34,429 bases of DNA from Porticoccaceae bacterium (GTDB lineage Bacteria > Pseudomonadota > Gammaproteobacteria > Pseudomonadales > Porticoccaceae). This document shows, piece by piece, positions 24,114 through 30,987 of the stretch. The DNA lies in the NCBI GenBank assembly GCA_023228865.1, contig JALOAH010000051.1, positions 1 to 34,429 of the forward strand, given 5' to 3'. Each line of letters opens with the position of its first letter. Positions within the stretch are counted from its first letter, which is position 1. A model generated the notes under the pieces. It had not been told where the DNA came from. It saw nothing but the letters and a program-made list of their open reading frames with translations, and did no database searches. Both the position numbers and the translations under genes were made by a program.

Positions 24114-25637
24114 ATGGCCGGGACCAAGGACGATAAAAAACCCTATTACGAAATGATCAGCGAACGGCTGATCCAGCAACTGGAAGAAGGCACGGCACCA
24201 TGGCAAAAGCCATGGGAGCCGGGCATTCAACGGATGCCCCATAACCCCGTCAGCGGAACCAGGTACAAAGGTGCCAACGCTCTTTGGCTGTCAATGCAAG
24301 GCCGGTCAGATCCGCGCTGGATGACCTACAAACAGGCCAAGAGTGTGAATGCCCAGGTTATGAAGGGTGAAAAGGGGACGATGGTCCAGTATTGGAAATT
24401 CCGCGACCGCGTACCCAAAAAGGAGAATGGTAAACCCGTCCTCGATGCCGAGGGCAAAAAGGTAATGATCAACGTCGAGCTGGACAAGCCGAAGGTATTT
24501 AGTGCGGTGGTTTTCAACGCTGAGCAGATCCAGGGTCTGCCGCCACTCGAAGCCAAGCAGACGATACCTGAGTGGGAGCGCCACGAACGCGCTGAAGCGA
24601 TCCTGTCCGCCTCCGGTGCCAACATCAACCACGACCAGGGCGACCGTGCGTTTTACAGCCCTGTCCGCGACTCGATCCACCTGCCAGAAAAAGGTCAGTT
24701 TGAAAGTGCCGATCGCTACTATGCAACGGCGCTCCATGAGTTGGGACACTGGACCGGGCACCCTACCCGCCTGGATCGTGACCTATCCGGCCGCTTCGGC
24801 AGTGAATCGTATGCAGCTGAGGAACTGCGGGCGGAAATAGCATCAATGGGCATAGGTGAGGAATTAGAAATTGGCCATGATCCAGGCCAACACGCTTCCT
24901 ACGTCAAAAGCTGGATTAAAGTCCTCAAGGATGACCCCAAGGAAATTTTGAGGGCCGCCCGCGATGCTGAGAAGATCCACGACATGGTTATGGGGTTCGA
25001 GCGGGACCGCGACCAGAAGCAGGACAACCAGGCAATGGTTTCGCCTGCTGCTGCCGAGAAGCTGCACAAGCTCGACCGGGACGCCGTTGAGGGTTATTCC
25101 CCGATGGAAAGCTGGAAGATGATGCAGGCGGAAGCGGCCAGTAATGGTTATACAGCCCGCATCGATCTGAACAAGGACCGCGACGAGTTTGCCAGCGCGT
25201 TTGTTATCGACTACCAGGACAAGGACGGGGCCGATACAGGCATCCAAACGGACCTGTACGCCGATAGTAAGATGGAAACATCGATCCACGGCCGCCGCCT
25301 TTCCAAGTTCATTACCAACGACTCCGAAAGCCAGCCTAGACACCTCCGGGAAGCCTTCCAGGAACATGAAGCAGTGAAGGCCACCCAACCCTCCAGCAAT
25401 GACGAGAAAGCTCCTCAGAAGCCGCAGGAGGCCGAAACAGACCCGCAGCTAAGCAAGGACAGCACCCTACCCTTAAAACTGGCTGAGAAGTACGCCCAGA
25501 ATTTCACCAGCGAAGCCGACCGCGCCCGCTTCCTGGAGCGCGTCCAGGACCGATTGGGCAAGGAAACAGAACAGGCCGCCGATATTCGTATCCGGGAATC
25601 GGTAGCCATCAATAACGGCTCTGACATTGAACGGTGA
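24114..25637 (+). CDS. ardC: ArdC-like antirestriction protein with metallopeptidase motif and shared C-terminal module
   Basis: Protects incoming DNA in the recipient. The N-terminal ArdC domain (about 10-150) has GTAPWQKPWEPG, NPVSGTRYKGANALWLSMQG, WMTYKQAKSVNAQVMKGEKG and FNAEQIQGLP. A zinc metallopeptidase-like region follows with HELGH (208-212), SYAAEELRAEIASM and the conserved YVKSWIKVLKDDP. Known ArdC proteins bind single-stranded DNA and enter recipients with the T-strand. The last ~53 residues (LKLAEKYAQNFTSEADRARF...GSDIER) match the tails of TraC and the phosphoribosyltransferase. AGGAGG lies seven bases before the ATG. A terminator follows. Confidence 0.9.
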   Translation: MAGTKDDKKPYYEMISERLIQQLEEGTAPWQKPWEPGIQRMPHNPVSGTRYKGANALWLSMQGRSDPRWMTYKQAKSVNAQVMKGEKGTMVQYWKFRDRVPKKENGKPVLDAEGKKVMINVELDKPKVFSAVVFNAEQIQGLPPLEAKQTIPEWERHERAEAILSASGANINHDQGDRAFYSPVRDSIHLPEKGQFESADRYYATALHELGHWTGHPTRLDRDLSGRFGSESYAAEELRAEIASMGIGEELEIGHDPGQHASYVKSWIKVLKDDPKEILRAARDAEKIHDMVMGFERDRDQKQDNQAMVSPAAAEKLHKLDRDAVEGYSPMESWKMMQAEAASNGYTARIDLNKDRDEFASAFVIDYQDKDGADTGIQTDLYADSKMETSIHGRRLSKFITNDSESQPRHLREAFQEHEAVKATQPSSNDEKAPQKPQEAETDPQLSKDSTLPLKLAEKYAQNFTSEADRARFLERVQDRLGKETEQAADIRIRESVAINNGSDIER

Positions 25638-25643
25638 GCATGG

Positions 25644-25671
25644 AAGGCGCCCTGGTGACTGGGCGCCTTTT
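25644..25671 (+). terminator. Rho-independent terminator after ardC
   Basis: The stem AAGGCGCCC (25644-25652) and GGGCGCCTT (25661-25669), loop TGGTGACT, runs into TTTT. It should end the long transfer transcript. The T-run is also the left end of a 16-bp palindrome copy. Confidence 0.85.
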
Positions 25672-25684
25672 CGTGCGCACGAAC
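25669..25684. promoter_or_regulatory. 16-bp palindrome, copy 3
   Basis: TTTCGTGCGCACGAAC differs from the perfect site at one base. It lies between the ardC terminator and the ribosome site of the 67-residue gene. Confidence 0.65.
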
Positions 25685-25698
25685 AGAAGGAAAGAAAG

Positions 25699-25902
25699 AT
25701 GCTTGAACCGAATCTAAACTGGGAAACCGGCCGCCTCCTTTCCAACCTGGAAGGGTTTGAAGTTCTCGGGCTGGCCATTCAACGCCTTGACTTCAAAGGT
25801 ATAGAGACCGAATGCGACTATCTGCTAACGGATCTTGAGAAAGGCCCACGCCGCGCAGCACTAACCGAACTCCGGGATAAGGCCAGGGAGTGGCAATCGT
25901 AA
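25699..25902 (+). CDS. 67-residue protein of unknown function
   Basis: The ATG is preceded by AAGGAAAGAAAG. The product (EPNLNWETGRLLSNLEGFEV at the start) is mixed in charge and soluble, with a C-terminal helix (RRAALTELRDKAREWQS) and no known motif. It sits alone between two terminators with a palindrome copy just upstream. No separate promoter is visible, so expression may rely on read-through or on a weak promoter at the end of ardC. Confidence 0.6.
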   Translation: MLEPNLNWETGRLLSNLEGFEVLGLAIQRLDFKGIETECDYLLTDLEKGPRRAALTELRDKAREWQS

Positions 25903-25913
25903 CCCTAACCCCG

Positions 25914-25942
25914 AGCGGTCTTAAAAAAGGCCGCTTTTTTTT
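25914..25942 (+). terminator. Rho-independent terminator between converging genes
   Basis: The stem AGCGGTC (25914-25920) and GGCCGCT (25929-25935), with one G-T pair, is followed by eight T residues. It separates the plus-strand genes from the relaxase operon coming from the right. Confidence 0.85.
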
Positions 25943-25964
25943 GCTTTCGCGTAAGGCGAAAAAC

Positions 25965-26963
25965 TTAGCGTTCGTCCCCCTGCTCCTGGTCCGGCTCGAC
26001 TCCCCGCCCGCGATTACCTCCGCTTCGCTGCTGTAGCTGCTCGGCAACTTTCTCTTGCAGTTCGTGGCGCTCCGTCTTCATCGGCGGCATGTCTTTAACG
26101 AAGGTAGCTATCTCCTTGCCCAGTTCTCGATCCTCGGCGCTGTCGCTCTGGTGCAGATCCTTGGCTGCTGTCAGCCAGGCTTTACGAACATACGTCTGAC
26201 GCTCTTTGATTCGATCCTCCCAGGGACGCGGCTCCGGCTCCTTCCCTTCCCTCTCGTCAGCAAAGCCCTGGACAATCTCGCGGATCTTGGCCTGGTCCAC
26301 TGCCGGGGTCATACCCCTATCACGCATGTGTTTAATTGCCTGGCTAATCCCTTTTTTGATGACGCCTCGCGTAGCCCGTGGGGTCGCTTCTGCCTCAACG
26401 CCTCGCCGTTCCAGCTCGGTAGCAAAACGCTCTCGCCACTTCTGCGGATCACCTTTTTTGATATGAAGGCGACGGCCATCAAACCCCAGGTTTTTGACCG
26501 TCAAGTGAACGTGTGGGCTGTCGGTGTCGGTATGCAACGCCATAACATACTGGTGATTCTTGCCAAACTGACCTTTCGCAAAGGCCCGCGCTGCGTTCTT
26601 CACGTCCATAGGATCGGTGCCCTCCGGCATGGAAAGCACGATATTGGTAGTCTCTCGGGTGTTCTTCCTACGCTTTCCCTGGTCTTGGGACCAATCCTTG
26701 GCCAAGGATCGGACGGCCGTTTTCCCTTTCAGGACTTCGCCCCGTTCGTCCTCGATCTCGATTTTCCCGTTCCGGCTTATATAGTCCAGATGCGCTTTAA
26801 CATGGTCCGCCCCTTTGGTGTTGCCGCTGATCTTCACCATCACTTCCGGGGAGTGGTTGGCAATTCTCTTGGCTCGCTGCCGGTTCCGGTCCTTGTTGGA
26901 TTTATGCTTTACGTCACCGTCTAACAGATCGGAAATCGTGTCGTGTGCCAAGCTACCCATCAT
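25965..26963 (-). CDS. MOBP-type conjugative relaxase (VirD2/TraI-like)
   Basis: Nicks oriT, stays bound to the 5' end and leads the strand into the recipient. The catalytic Tyr is probably in HLDYISRNG (Tyr61). The metal-binding three-His motif is HTDTDSPHVHLTV (His144, His151, His153). The relaxase/VirD2 family fits, and the predicted oriT has an IncP-type nic. At about 332 residues it is short, ending soon after the nuclease domain in a Gln/Arg-rich tail. The last four residues are GDER, close to the D-x-E-R ends of three other proteins here. The start overlaps the mobC end in GTGATGATGGGTAG; the ATG at 26963 or 26960 is likely. Confidence 0.9.
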   Translation of the reverse strand: MMGSLAHDTISDLLDGDVKHKSNKDRNRQRAKRIANHSPEVMVKISGNTKGADHVKAHLDYISRNGKIEIEDERGEVLKGKTAVRSLAKDWSQDQGKRRKNTRETTNIVLSMPEGTDPMDVKNAARAFAKGQFGKNHQYVMALHTDTDSPHVHLTVKNLGFDGRRLHIKKGDPQKWRERFATELERRGVEAEATPRATRGVIKKGISQAIKHMRDRGMTPAVDQAKIREIVQGFADEREGKEPEPRPWEDRIKERQTYVRKAWLTAAKDLHQSDSAEDRELGKEIATFVKDMPPMKTERHELQEKVAEQLQQRSGGNRGRGVEPDQEQGDER

Positions 26964-27474
26964 CACCCCACCGGCTCATGTTACGGGTAAGCAGATCGGA
27001 CACCAGCTCTTTATGCTGCTCGATGCGCTCGGCCATTTTCTCGATACCGTCCAGTTTCAGCTTATCGCTGTCTCGGAATTCGATATTCAACGCTCTGGCC
27101 ACCTGGTTAAGATTTCGGCCTATGGCTGAAAGTTCGCGGTTCGACTCCCGCAACGCCGCCACCTCGGCATCGTTCAAAACTGGCTCCCGGTGCAGTGCAG
27201 CCCGAACAACCGCAGTAGTCCAACTGGTGGGATTGCTGTAGCCCTCTTTCCTGGCTCGCTCCAGCATGTTGACCCGTTCCGGCTCTGTCAGGCGAACTGT
27301 GACTTTTCCCGTCTTAGGCTCCCCTCGACTGGAAAAATCATCCGGCACGGCTCCAGTAACCACTTTTAGGATCATGTGGCGCAGCATTACAGCTTCGCTT
27401 TTGTCGGCGCCCTTGCAGAACTTCATCCAGGCGATTTTCTCATCATCCGATAACGTGGTCTTGGCTTGTGCCAT
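26953..27474 (-). CDS. mobC: MobC-like relaxosome accessory protein
   Basis: Helps the relaxase by binding and opening oriT. The middle has KVTVRLTEPERVNMLERARK, a ribbon-helix-helix-like start. The C-terminal half carries the MobC signature ELSAIGRNLNQVARALN. The frame is open upstream to 27513, but the ATG at 27474 lies four bases after the stop of the preceding gene and suits coupled translation, giving 173 residues. It probably binds the repeats in the leader of its own operon, which overlap oriT. Confidence 0.85.
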   Translation of the reverse strand: MAQAKTTLSDDEKIAWMKFCKGADKSEAVMLRHMILKVVTGAVPDDFSSRGEPKTGKVTVRLTEPERVNMLERARKEGYSNPTSWTTAVVRAALHREPVLNDAEVAALRESNRELSAIGRNLNQVARALNIEFRDSDKLKLDGIEKMAERIEQHKELVSDLLTRNMSRWGDDG

Positions 27475-27478
27475 TGCC

Positions 27479-27976
27479 TTACTGGACTCCCTCGTTATTT
27501 CGCAAAAACTCACCGTGCAGACTATTGATCTGTTCCACTGCCTGGTTTCCGTTCTTCACCGTCCGCAAAACGATTTCACTGCCTCGGGTGAAGCGGTGCC
27601 CTATCCGAATGGTGTAAGCCTTGAGTATCCAACCCAGGAATCCAGGAACATAACCGGCGTCCTCTACATCACGCCACCGGACACCACCCGCCCCTTTGTT
27701 CCAGGGAAGGATGCCGCTATAAACCCAGACCCCTTCCTCGTTCACAAAGAGGACGACACTCCGAAGGAACAGGATCTGATACACCAGGTTGATGGCAATG
27801 ACCGCCGCACCTCCTGCCAGGAAGCCCCAGTGCATCGCGCTAAGGCTGAACAGATACAGTCCCGCCGAGAGAAATCCAGCAACGAAAAGAGGCCGCAAAT
27901 AGGCCACCCAAGAGAGTTTGTATTGATTGATGGCACCGCCTTCAATCACTGCTGTTTCCATACTGGCGTCGTTCAT
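27479..27976 (-). CDS. Membrane protein with PH-like domain, first in the mob operon
   Basis: This 165-residue protein has two hydrophobic helices in the first half (YLRPLFVAGFLSAGLYLFSL and GFLAGGAAVIAINLVYQILF). They are followed by a β-rich part (VVLFVNEEGVWVYSGILPW, VRWRDVEDAGYV, GSEIVLRTVKNG) that resembles bacterial PH/DUF304-type domains. No known conjugation protein comes to mind. The ATG at 27976 has AGGAG five bases before it. An upstream extension through the oriT region is open but unlikely. It could tether the relaxosome to the membrane near VirD4, which is inference from position. Confidence 0.65.
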   Translation of the reverse strand: MNDASMETAVIEGGAINQYKLSWVAYLRPLFVAGFLSAGLYLFSLSAMHWGFLAGGAAVIAINLVYQILFLRSVVLFVNEEGVWVYSGILPWNKGAGGVRWRDVEDAGYVPGFLGWILKAYTIRIGHRFTRGSEIVLRTVKNGNQAVEQINSLHGEFLRNNEGVQ

Positions 27977-27999
27977 GGTCGCTCCTTGCTCTACGGTAA

Positions 28000-28088
28000 A
28001 AATGGGGGGTATGGGGGGCAGTTTAATGCAAAGTGGTACGAAGTGCCAGCACTTTGCGAATCCTGCCCTAGTCATTAACCCCCCATTT
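28000..28088 (+). other. oriT: Predicted origin of transfer (oriT) with IncP-type nic site
   Basis: GCAAAGTG (28028-28035) and CACTTTGC (28050-28057) form a perfect inverted repeat. Two bases later is ATCCTGCCC (28060-28068), matching the IncP/MOBP nic consensus ATCCTG|C, with the cut predicted between 28065 and 28066 on the plus strand. The whole is flanked by AAATGGGGGG (28000-28009) and CCCCCCATTT (28079-28088), also a perfect inverted repeat, plus a second ATGGGGGG (28011-28018). It lies in the leader of the mob operon. The orientation makes sequence to the right of 28066 enter the recipient first. Confidence 0.8.
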
Positions 28089-28089
28089 C

Positions 28090-28107
28090 TTTTCGTACGC
28101 ACGAAAA
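28090..28107. promoter_or_regulatory. 16-bp palindrome, copy 4, next to oriT
   Basis: TTTTCGTACGCACGAAAA matches the palindrome with one mismatch. It lies two bases after the outer inverted repeat of oriT, so the bound protein could link partition or repression to transfer. Confidence 0.65.
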
Positions 28108-28109
28108 CC

Positions 28110-28216
28110 GGCCAGCTCGTCAGAGCTGCCGCGCCCCTCCGGGGCTTGCCTCCCCGCTGGCTTCGCCAGTCGGGGGTTGGACAGCCCGACTGCTCCGCTT
28201 CGCCCTTCGGGCTCGC
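28110..28216. other. Hairpin-dense non-coding stretch at the start of the leading region
   Basis: Successive short stems are visible: CAGCTC/GAGCTG with loop GTCA, GCCCC/GGGGC, CTGGC/GCCAG with loop TTC inside a larger CCCC/GGGG stem, and GCCC/GGGC with loop TTC. No gene is apparent. Being the first DNA to enter a recipient, it could act as a single-strand initiation site or single-stranded promoter. Both ideas are inference. Confidence 0.45.
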
Positions 28217-28236
28217 GGCTCACGACTTTCCCAAAA

Positions 28237-28269
28237 TTGGATTGTACAATCCAAAAGCGGGGATATACT
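28237..28269 (+). promoter_or_regulatory. sprT-like promoter with 18-bp palindromic operator
   Basis: TTGGATTGTACAATCCAA (28237-28254) is a perfect 18-bp palindrome. TTGTAC within it (28242-28247) is 16 bases from TATACT (28264-28269). A repressor on the palindrome would cover the -35. No second copy was noticed elsewhere. Confidence 0.65.
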
Positions 28270-28301
28270 GGAACCAGGACAACCAGCAGCAGGGACGAAC
28301 A

Positions 28302-29015
28302 ATGAAGCCAACCGAAACCACTTATGAAGAACTACAGACCGCCTTCGAGCATTTCAACGATTCTCTATTCGATACTGAACTGCCGTCCTGTCTGATCACC
28401 CTCCAGCGCGAAAAACAGACCTACGGCTATTTTTCCGCTGAACGGTTCGTGAGTCGCGACGGCGGCACCACCGACGAAATTGCCATGAACCCGGCTTACT
28501 TCGCCGTCTGCCCCCCGGAAGAAATCATGCAGACCCTGGTTCACGAAATGGCACACCTCTGGCAGTACCACTTTGGAAAGCCTGGACGGCGCGGATACCA
28601 CAACAGGCAGTGGGCGGAAAAAATGGAAGGCATAGGACTAATGCCGTCCTCCACCGGCAAGCCTGGTGGAGCCAGGACAGGCGACAAGATGGCGGATTAC
28701 ATTATTGAAGGCGGCCACTTTGAATCCGCTTGTTCGGATCTGCTGACCCGAAATTTTCGGATCTCCTGGGCGGATCGATTCCCGGCCCGCGAACGCCTCC
28801 AAATGGCAATGGCCGAAGGCTCAATGGAAGAGGTTAGCGAGGAGCTGGCCGCCTGGGGCGTCCAGATCGGGGAAGGTGGCGAACTGATACTGGAGCAGGA
28901 GCAGAAGCAGACCAGGGCAAAGTTTACCTGCCCGGACTGCGGCGCAAGCGCCTGGGGCAAGCCTTCGCTGAATCTCATTTGTGGGGATTGTGAAGTGGCC
29001 CTGGAAATCTGCTGA
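28302..29015 (+). CDS. SprT-like zinc metalloprotease
   Basis: A 237-residue SprT-family protein with the zinc site HEMAH (81-85) in MQTLVHEMAHLWQYHFGKPG and a further His in GYHNRQWAEKM. A C-terminal zinc ribbon follows (TCPDCGASAWGKPS...CGDC, about 208-237), the common SprT layout. Eukaryotic SprT relatives (SPRTN, Wss1) digest proteins crosslinked to DNA; the bacterial role is uncertain. It is the first gene on the leading side of oriT, so a role in removing relaxase left on the transferred strand is conceivable. The frame is open far upstream, but the promoter fixes the start at 28302. Confidence 0.85.
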   Translation: MKPTETTYEELQTAFEHFNDSLFDTELPSCLITLQREKQTYGYFSAERFVSRDGGTTDEIAMNPAYFAVCPPEEIMQTLVHEMAHLWQYHFGKPGRRGYHNRQWAEKMEGIGLMPSSTGKPGGARTGDKMADYIIEGGHFESACSDLLTRNFRISWADRFPARERLQMAMAEGSMEEVSEELAAWGVQIGEGGELILEQEQKQTRAKFTCPDCGASAWGKPSLNLICGDCEVALEIC

Positions 29016-29073
29016 AAGCCTGCCGCGCCTGCGGCTTGGCGGCCCGCCAGGGCGGGCAATGCCTTCCTGGACA

Positions 29074-29163
29074 CTACCGCACCCCTTCGGGGTTTGGTGG
29101 CCACCGCCCCAACACAAACTGTCTTCGCTTCGCTCCGCTTAGTTTGCGCCGGTTCGGCGGCTC
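29074..29163 (-). repeat. 90-bp inverted repeat, copy B
   Basis: It matches the reverse complement of 2108-2197 with one mismatch. It lies between the sprT-like gene and the Mrr-like nuclease gene and could serve as hairpin-bearing 3' sequence for both. The adjoining 29020-29072 also carries short GC-rich hairpins. Confidence 0.95.
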
Positions 29164-29166
29164 TGG

Positions 29167-29721
29167 TTAAACACGCCGGGAAGGGTCGAGTAAATCCAGC
29201 AGCTTGCCACCGCTGATTATCCAGACGTTGTTCTGGCTATCGGCTAATAGGCGGCTGGAGCCGCCTGTTTTGCCCGTGTGGATGAAAAACCCCTTACAGC
29301 CATGGGAAACGACCAGGTTGCAAAACTCTTGAACATGGGCCGCGCTGATATGCCCTGCGTACCGTTTCGCCTGGATTAAGAAAAGCTCGCCGTCCAGCCA
29401 TACGCGGCCGTCTATCCCGCCATCGCCTGTATAGCGACTGTTGCGCTTCACCTTGTATCCGCGTTGCTGGAACGTCTCCAAAATCATTTCCTCAAACACA
29501 AACGGGTCGATACGCCGAAGGTAGGCAAGTTTGTGGCCAGGTTCGGGGATCTCGGCCAGCTTGAGGAGGTTTCGCCGTGCTTGGCGCTCTCGGCGCCGGT
29601 GAGCTGGCTTCCGCCACCCCAGTAGCCGAAGGATCGGCCGGGAAAATCGGGCGAGCAACGCCAGGAGGGTTAAGCCGGTGCCCAGCACCGGCAAAGGAAT
29701 GTCATAGAGAAAATCGACCAT
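29167..29721 (-). CDS. Membrane-anchored Mrr-like restriction endonuclease
   Basis: Predicted DNA nuclease of the PD-(D/E)xK fold. The N-terminus holds one membrane helix (LPVLGTGLTLLALLARF, about 10-26) and a very basic stretch (KPAHRRRERQARR). The Mrr catalytic domain follows: FEEMILETFQQRGYKV (Glu78), GDGGIDGRV (Asp104) and LFLIQAKRY (Gln117-x-Lys119), then GFFIHTGK. Catalytic residues are intact. No methylase partner is present. It sits downstream of parB and is transcribed the same way. It may cut modified or rival DNA at the membrane; the target is unknown. No clear ribosome site precedes the ATG. Confidence 0.8.
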   Translation of the reverse strand: MVDFLYDIPLPVLGTGLTLLALLARFSRPILRLLGWRKPAHRRRERQARRNLLKLAEIPEPGHKLAYLRRIDPFVFEEMILETFQQRGYKVKRNSRYTGDGGIDGRVWLDGELFLIQAKRYAGHISAAHVQEFCNLVVSHGCKGFFIHTGKTGGSSRLLADSQNNVWIISGGKLLDLLDPSRRV

Positions 29722-29781
29722 GATTTAACACCAGGGGAGGGGACGGCCCCCAGGTGAGGGCGGGCAGCCGTCCATGCTGCT

Positions 29782-30987
29782 TTAGGCTTCAATGATCGCC
29801 ACCAACTGAACCTGATTCAGATCCACTTCGATTTCGTGGCCGTCATCGTCGTGCTTGATCCATGCCAGGCCGTAGGCTGCACGGCGGTCGGTCAGCAACC
29901 GCGCTTCCCGCTCGTCATACTTAACTTGGATGATTGCTTTCTTGATCTTGTCGGCTTTCGCGTCGTCCGCCAGGTACTGGTCGGCCTGCTCCTCCAGTTC
30001 GTCCAGGTGGCCACCGCTCAAAGGTTCGCCGTCCAGGGTCAAGGGCTGCTGATCCTCGTCCCGCGTAAGTGGGGCGGGGCGCTCCTCGTCTTGGTTGCCG
30101 TTATCGTCCTCGCCACCGTCCTGCGGTTCTGGCTCCTGGTCGTCTTCAAGTTCTGACTGGGCAGCATCGCCACCGGCTTGCGGCTCCTGATCTCCACCGA
30201 TAGGGGCGGCCGGTTCCGGGTCTTTCGGCTTGGCTGGCTCCTTGAGGCTGTCCAGGAAGGCCCGCACCTGTGACGTGGTTAGCTCCTGCTGGTTTGCGCT
30301 GGCCTCCTGACAAAACTCCTCGATCTCGTCGCCGTGCTTCTTGTAGCCACGGTGCAGCAATGCCAGTGCCTGCATTGACCGGCAAAGGCTGCTGTCGTAC
30401 AGATCCCGGATACAAGACGCCATATCAAAGAAGATTTTGTGGTCGGAAACGTAAGACGGGGGGCGGCCCAGCGCCTTAGCTATCTCCCCGGCTTTGTGAC
30501 CATCCTCCAGCCGCGACTTGATAAATAGCGCGATTTCCAGGGGGCTAAGGTTCTCGCGCTGGTCGTTCAGCACGAACTTATCGAAGTCGTCCAGCTCGTC
30601 TTTGATGATATACGGGACTTGCTCCAGACCGGCTAGGTCGGCGGCGCGGTAACGGCGGTTCCCGCCATTGATGATAAAGTGCCCCGGCTGCTCCGGGTGA
30701 TGCTTCACGCTCAACGGCTCCATGATGCCCCGAGGCTTCCCGGTAGTCGGGTTGACTTGCTGCATTGAGTCGGCCAGCTCCTGGAGCTTTCCGGCATCGA
30801 ACTCCTTGCGAGCGTTCTCCGGGTCTTCGTGGAAGTTCTCCAGGGGCGCGTATGCAATCGCACCCGCTTCCACCTGGTCCCCATTGCCTTGCGGGGTCGA
30901 ATCCTTCTTGTTGCTGCCCCCAAGAAGCGACGACACGTTAAAATCGCCAAAATCATCCAGTCCGGACAGATCAGCTCCCTTTGCCAT
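29782..30987 (-). CDS. parB: ParB/KorB-like partition and regulatory protein
   Basis: Binds centromere-like sites and works with ParA; KorB relatives also repress plasmid genes. The ParB N domain (about 45-130) has LENFHEDPENARKEF, LQELADSMQQ and the nucleotide-binding GGNRRYRAADLAG (108-120). A helix-turn-helix (AGEIAKALGRPPSYVSDHK, about 167-185) follows. Then come a long acidic Pro/Asp/Glu linker and a C-terminal domain (YDEREARLLTDRRAAYGLAW, then IKHDDDGHEIEVDL), like the SH3-type end of KorB. The likely target is TTTCGTGCGCACGAAA, present five times. Its ATG overlaps the parA stop (TAATG) with GGAGG nine bases upstream. Confidence 0.9.
   Translation of the reverse strand: MAKGADLSGLDDFGDFNVSSLLGGSNKKDSTPQGNGDQVEAGAIAYAPLENFHEDPENARKEFDAGKLQELADSMQQVNPTTGKPRGIMEPLSVKHHPEQPGHFIINGGNRRYRAADLAGLEQVPYIIKDELDDFDKFVLNDQRENLSPLEIALFIKSRLEDGHKAGEIAKALGRPPSYVSDHKIFFDMASCIRDLYDSSLCRSMQALALLHRGYKKHGDEIEEFCQEASANQQELTTSQVRAFLDSLKEPAKPKDPEPAAPIGGDQEPQAGGDAAQSELEDDQEPEPQDGGEDDNGNQDEERPAPLTRDEDQQPLTLDGEPLSGGHLDELEEQADQYLADDAKADKIKKAIIQVKYDEREARLLTDRRAAYGLAWIKHDDDGHEIEVDLNQVQLVAIIEA

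Noticed and set aside
27977..28102. Upstream extension of the PH-like membrane protein frame
   Set aside because: It reads through the oriT repeats and lacks a ribosome site, while ATG 27976 has AGGAG.
27927..28301. Upstream extension of the SprT-like frame by 125 codons
   Set aside because: It runs through oriT, the palindrome and the hairpin region, and a clear promoter lies at 28237-28269, so the start at 28302 is preferred.
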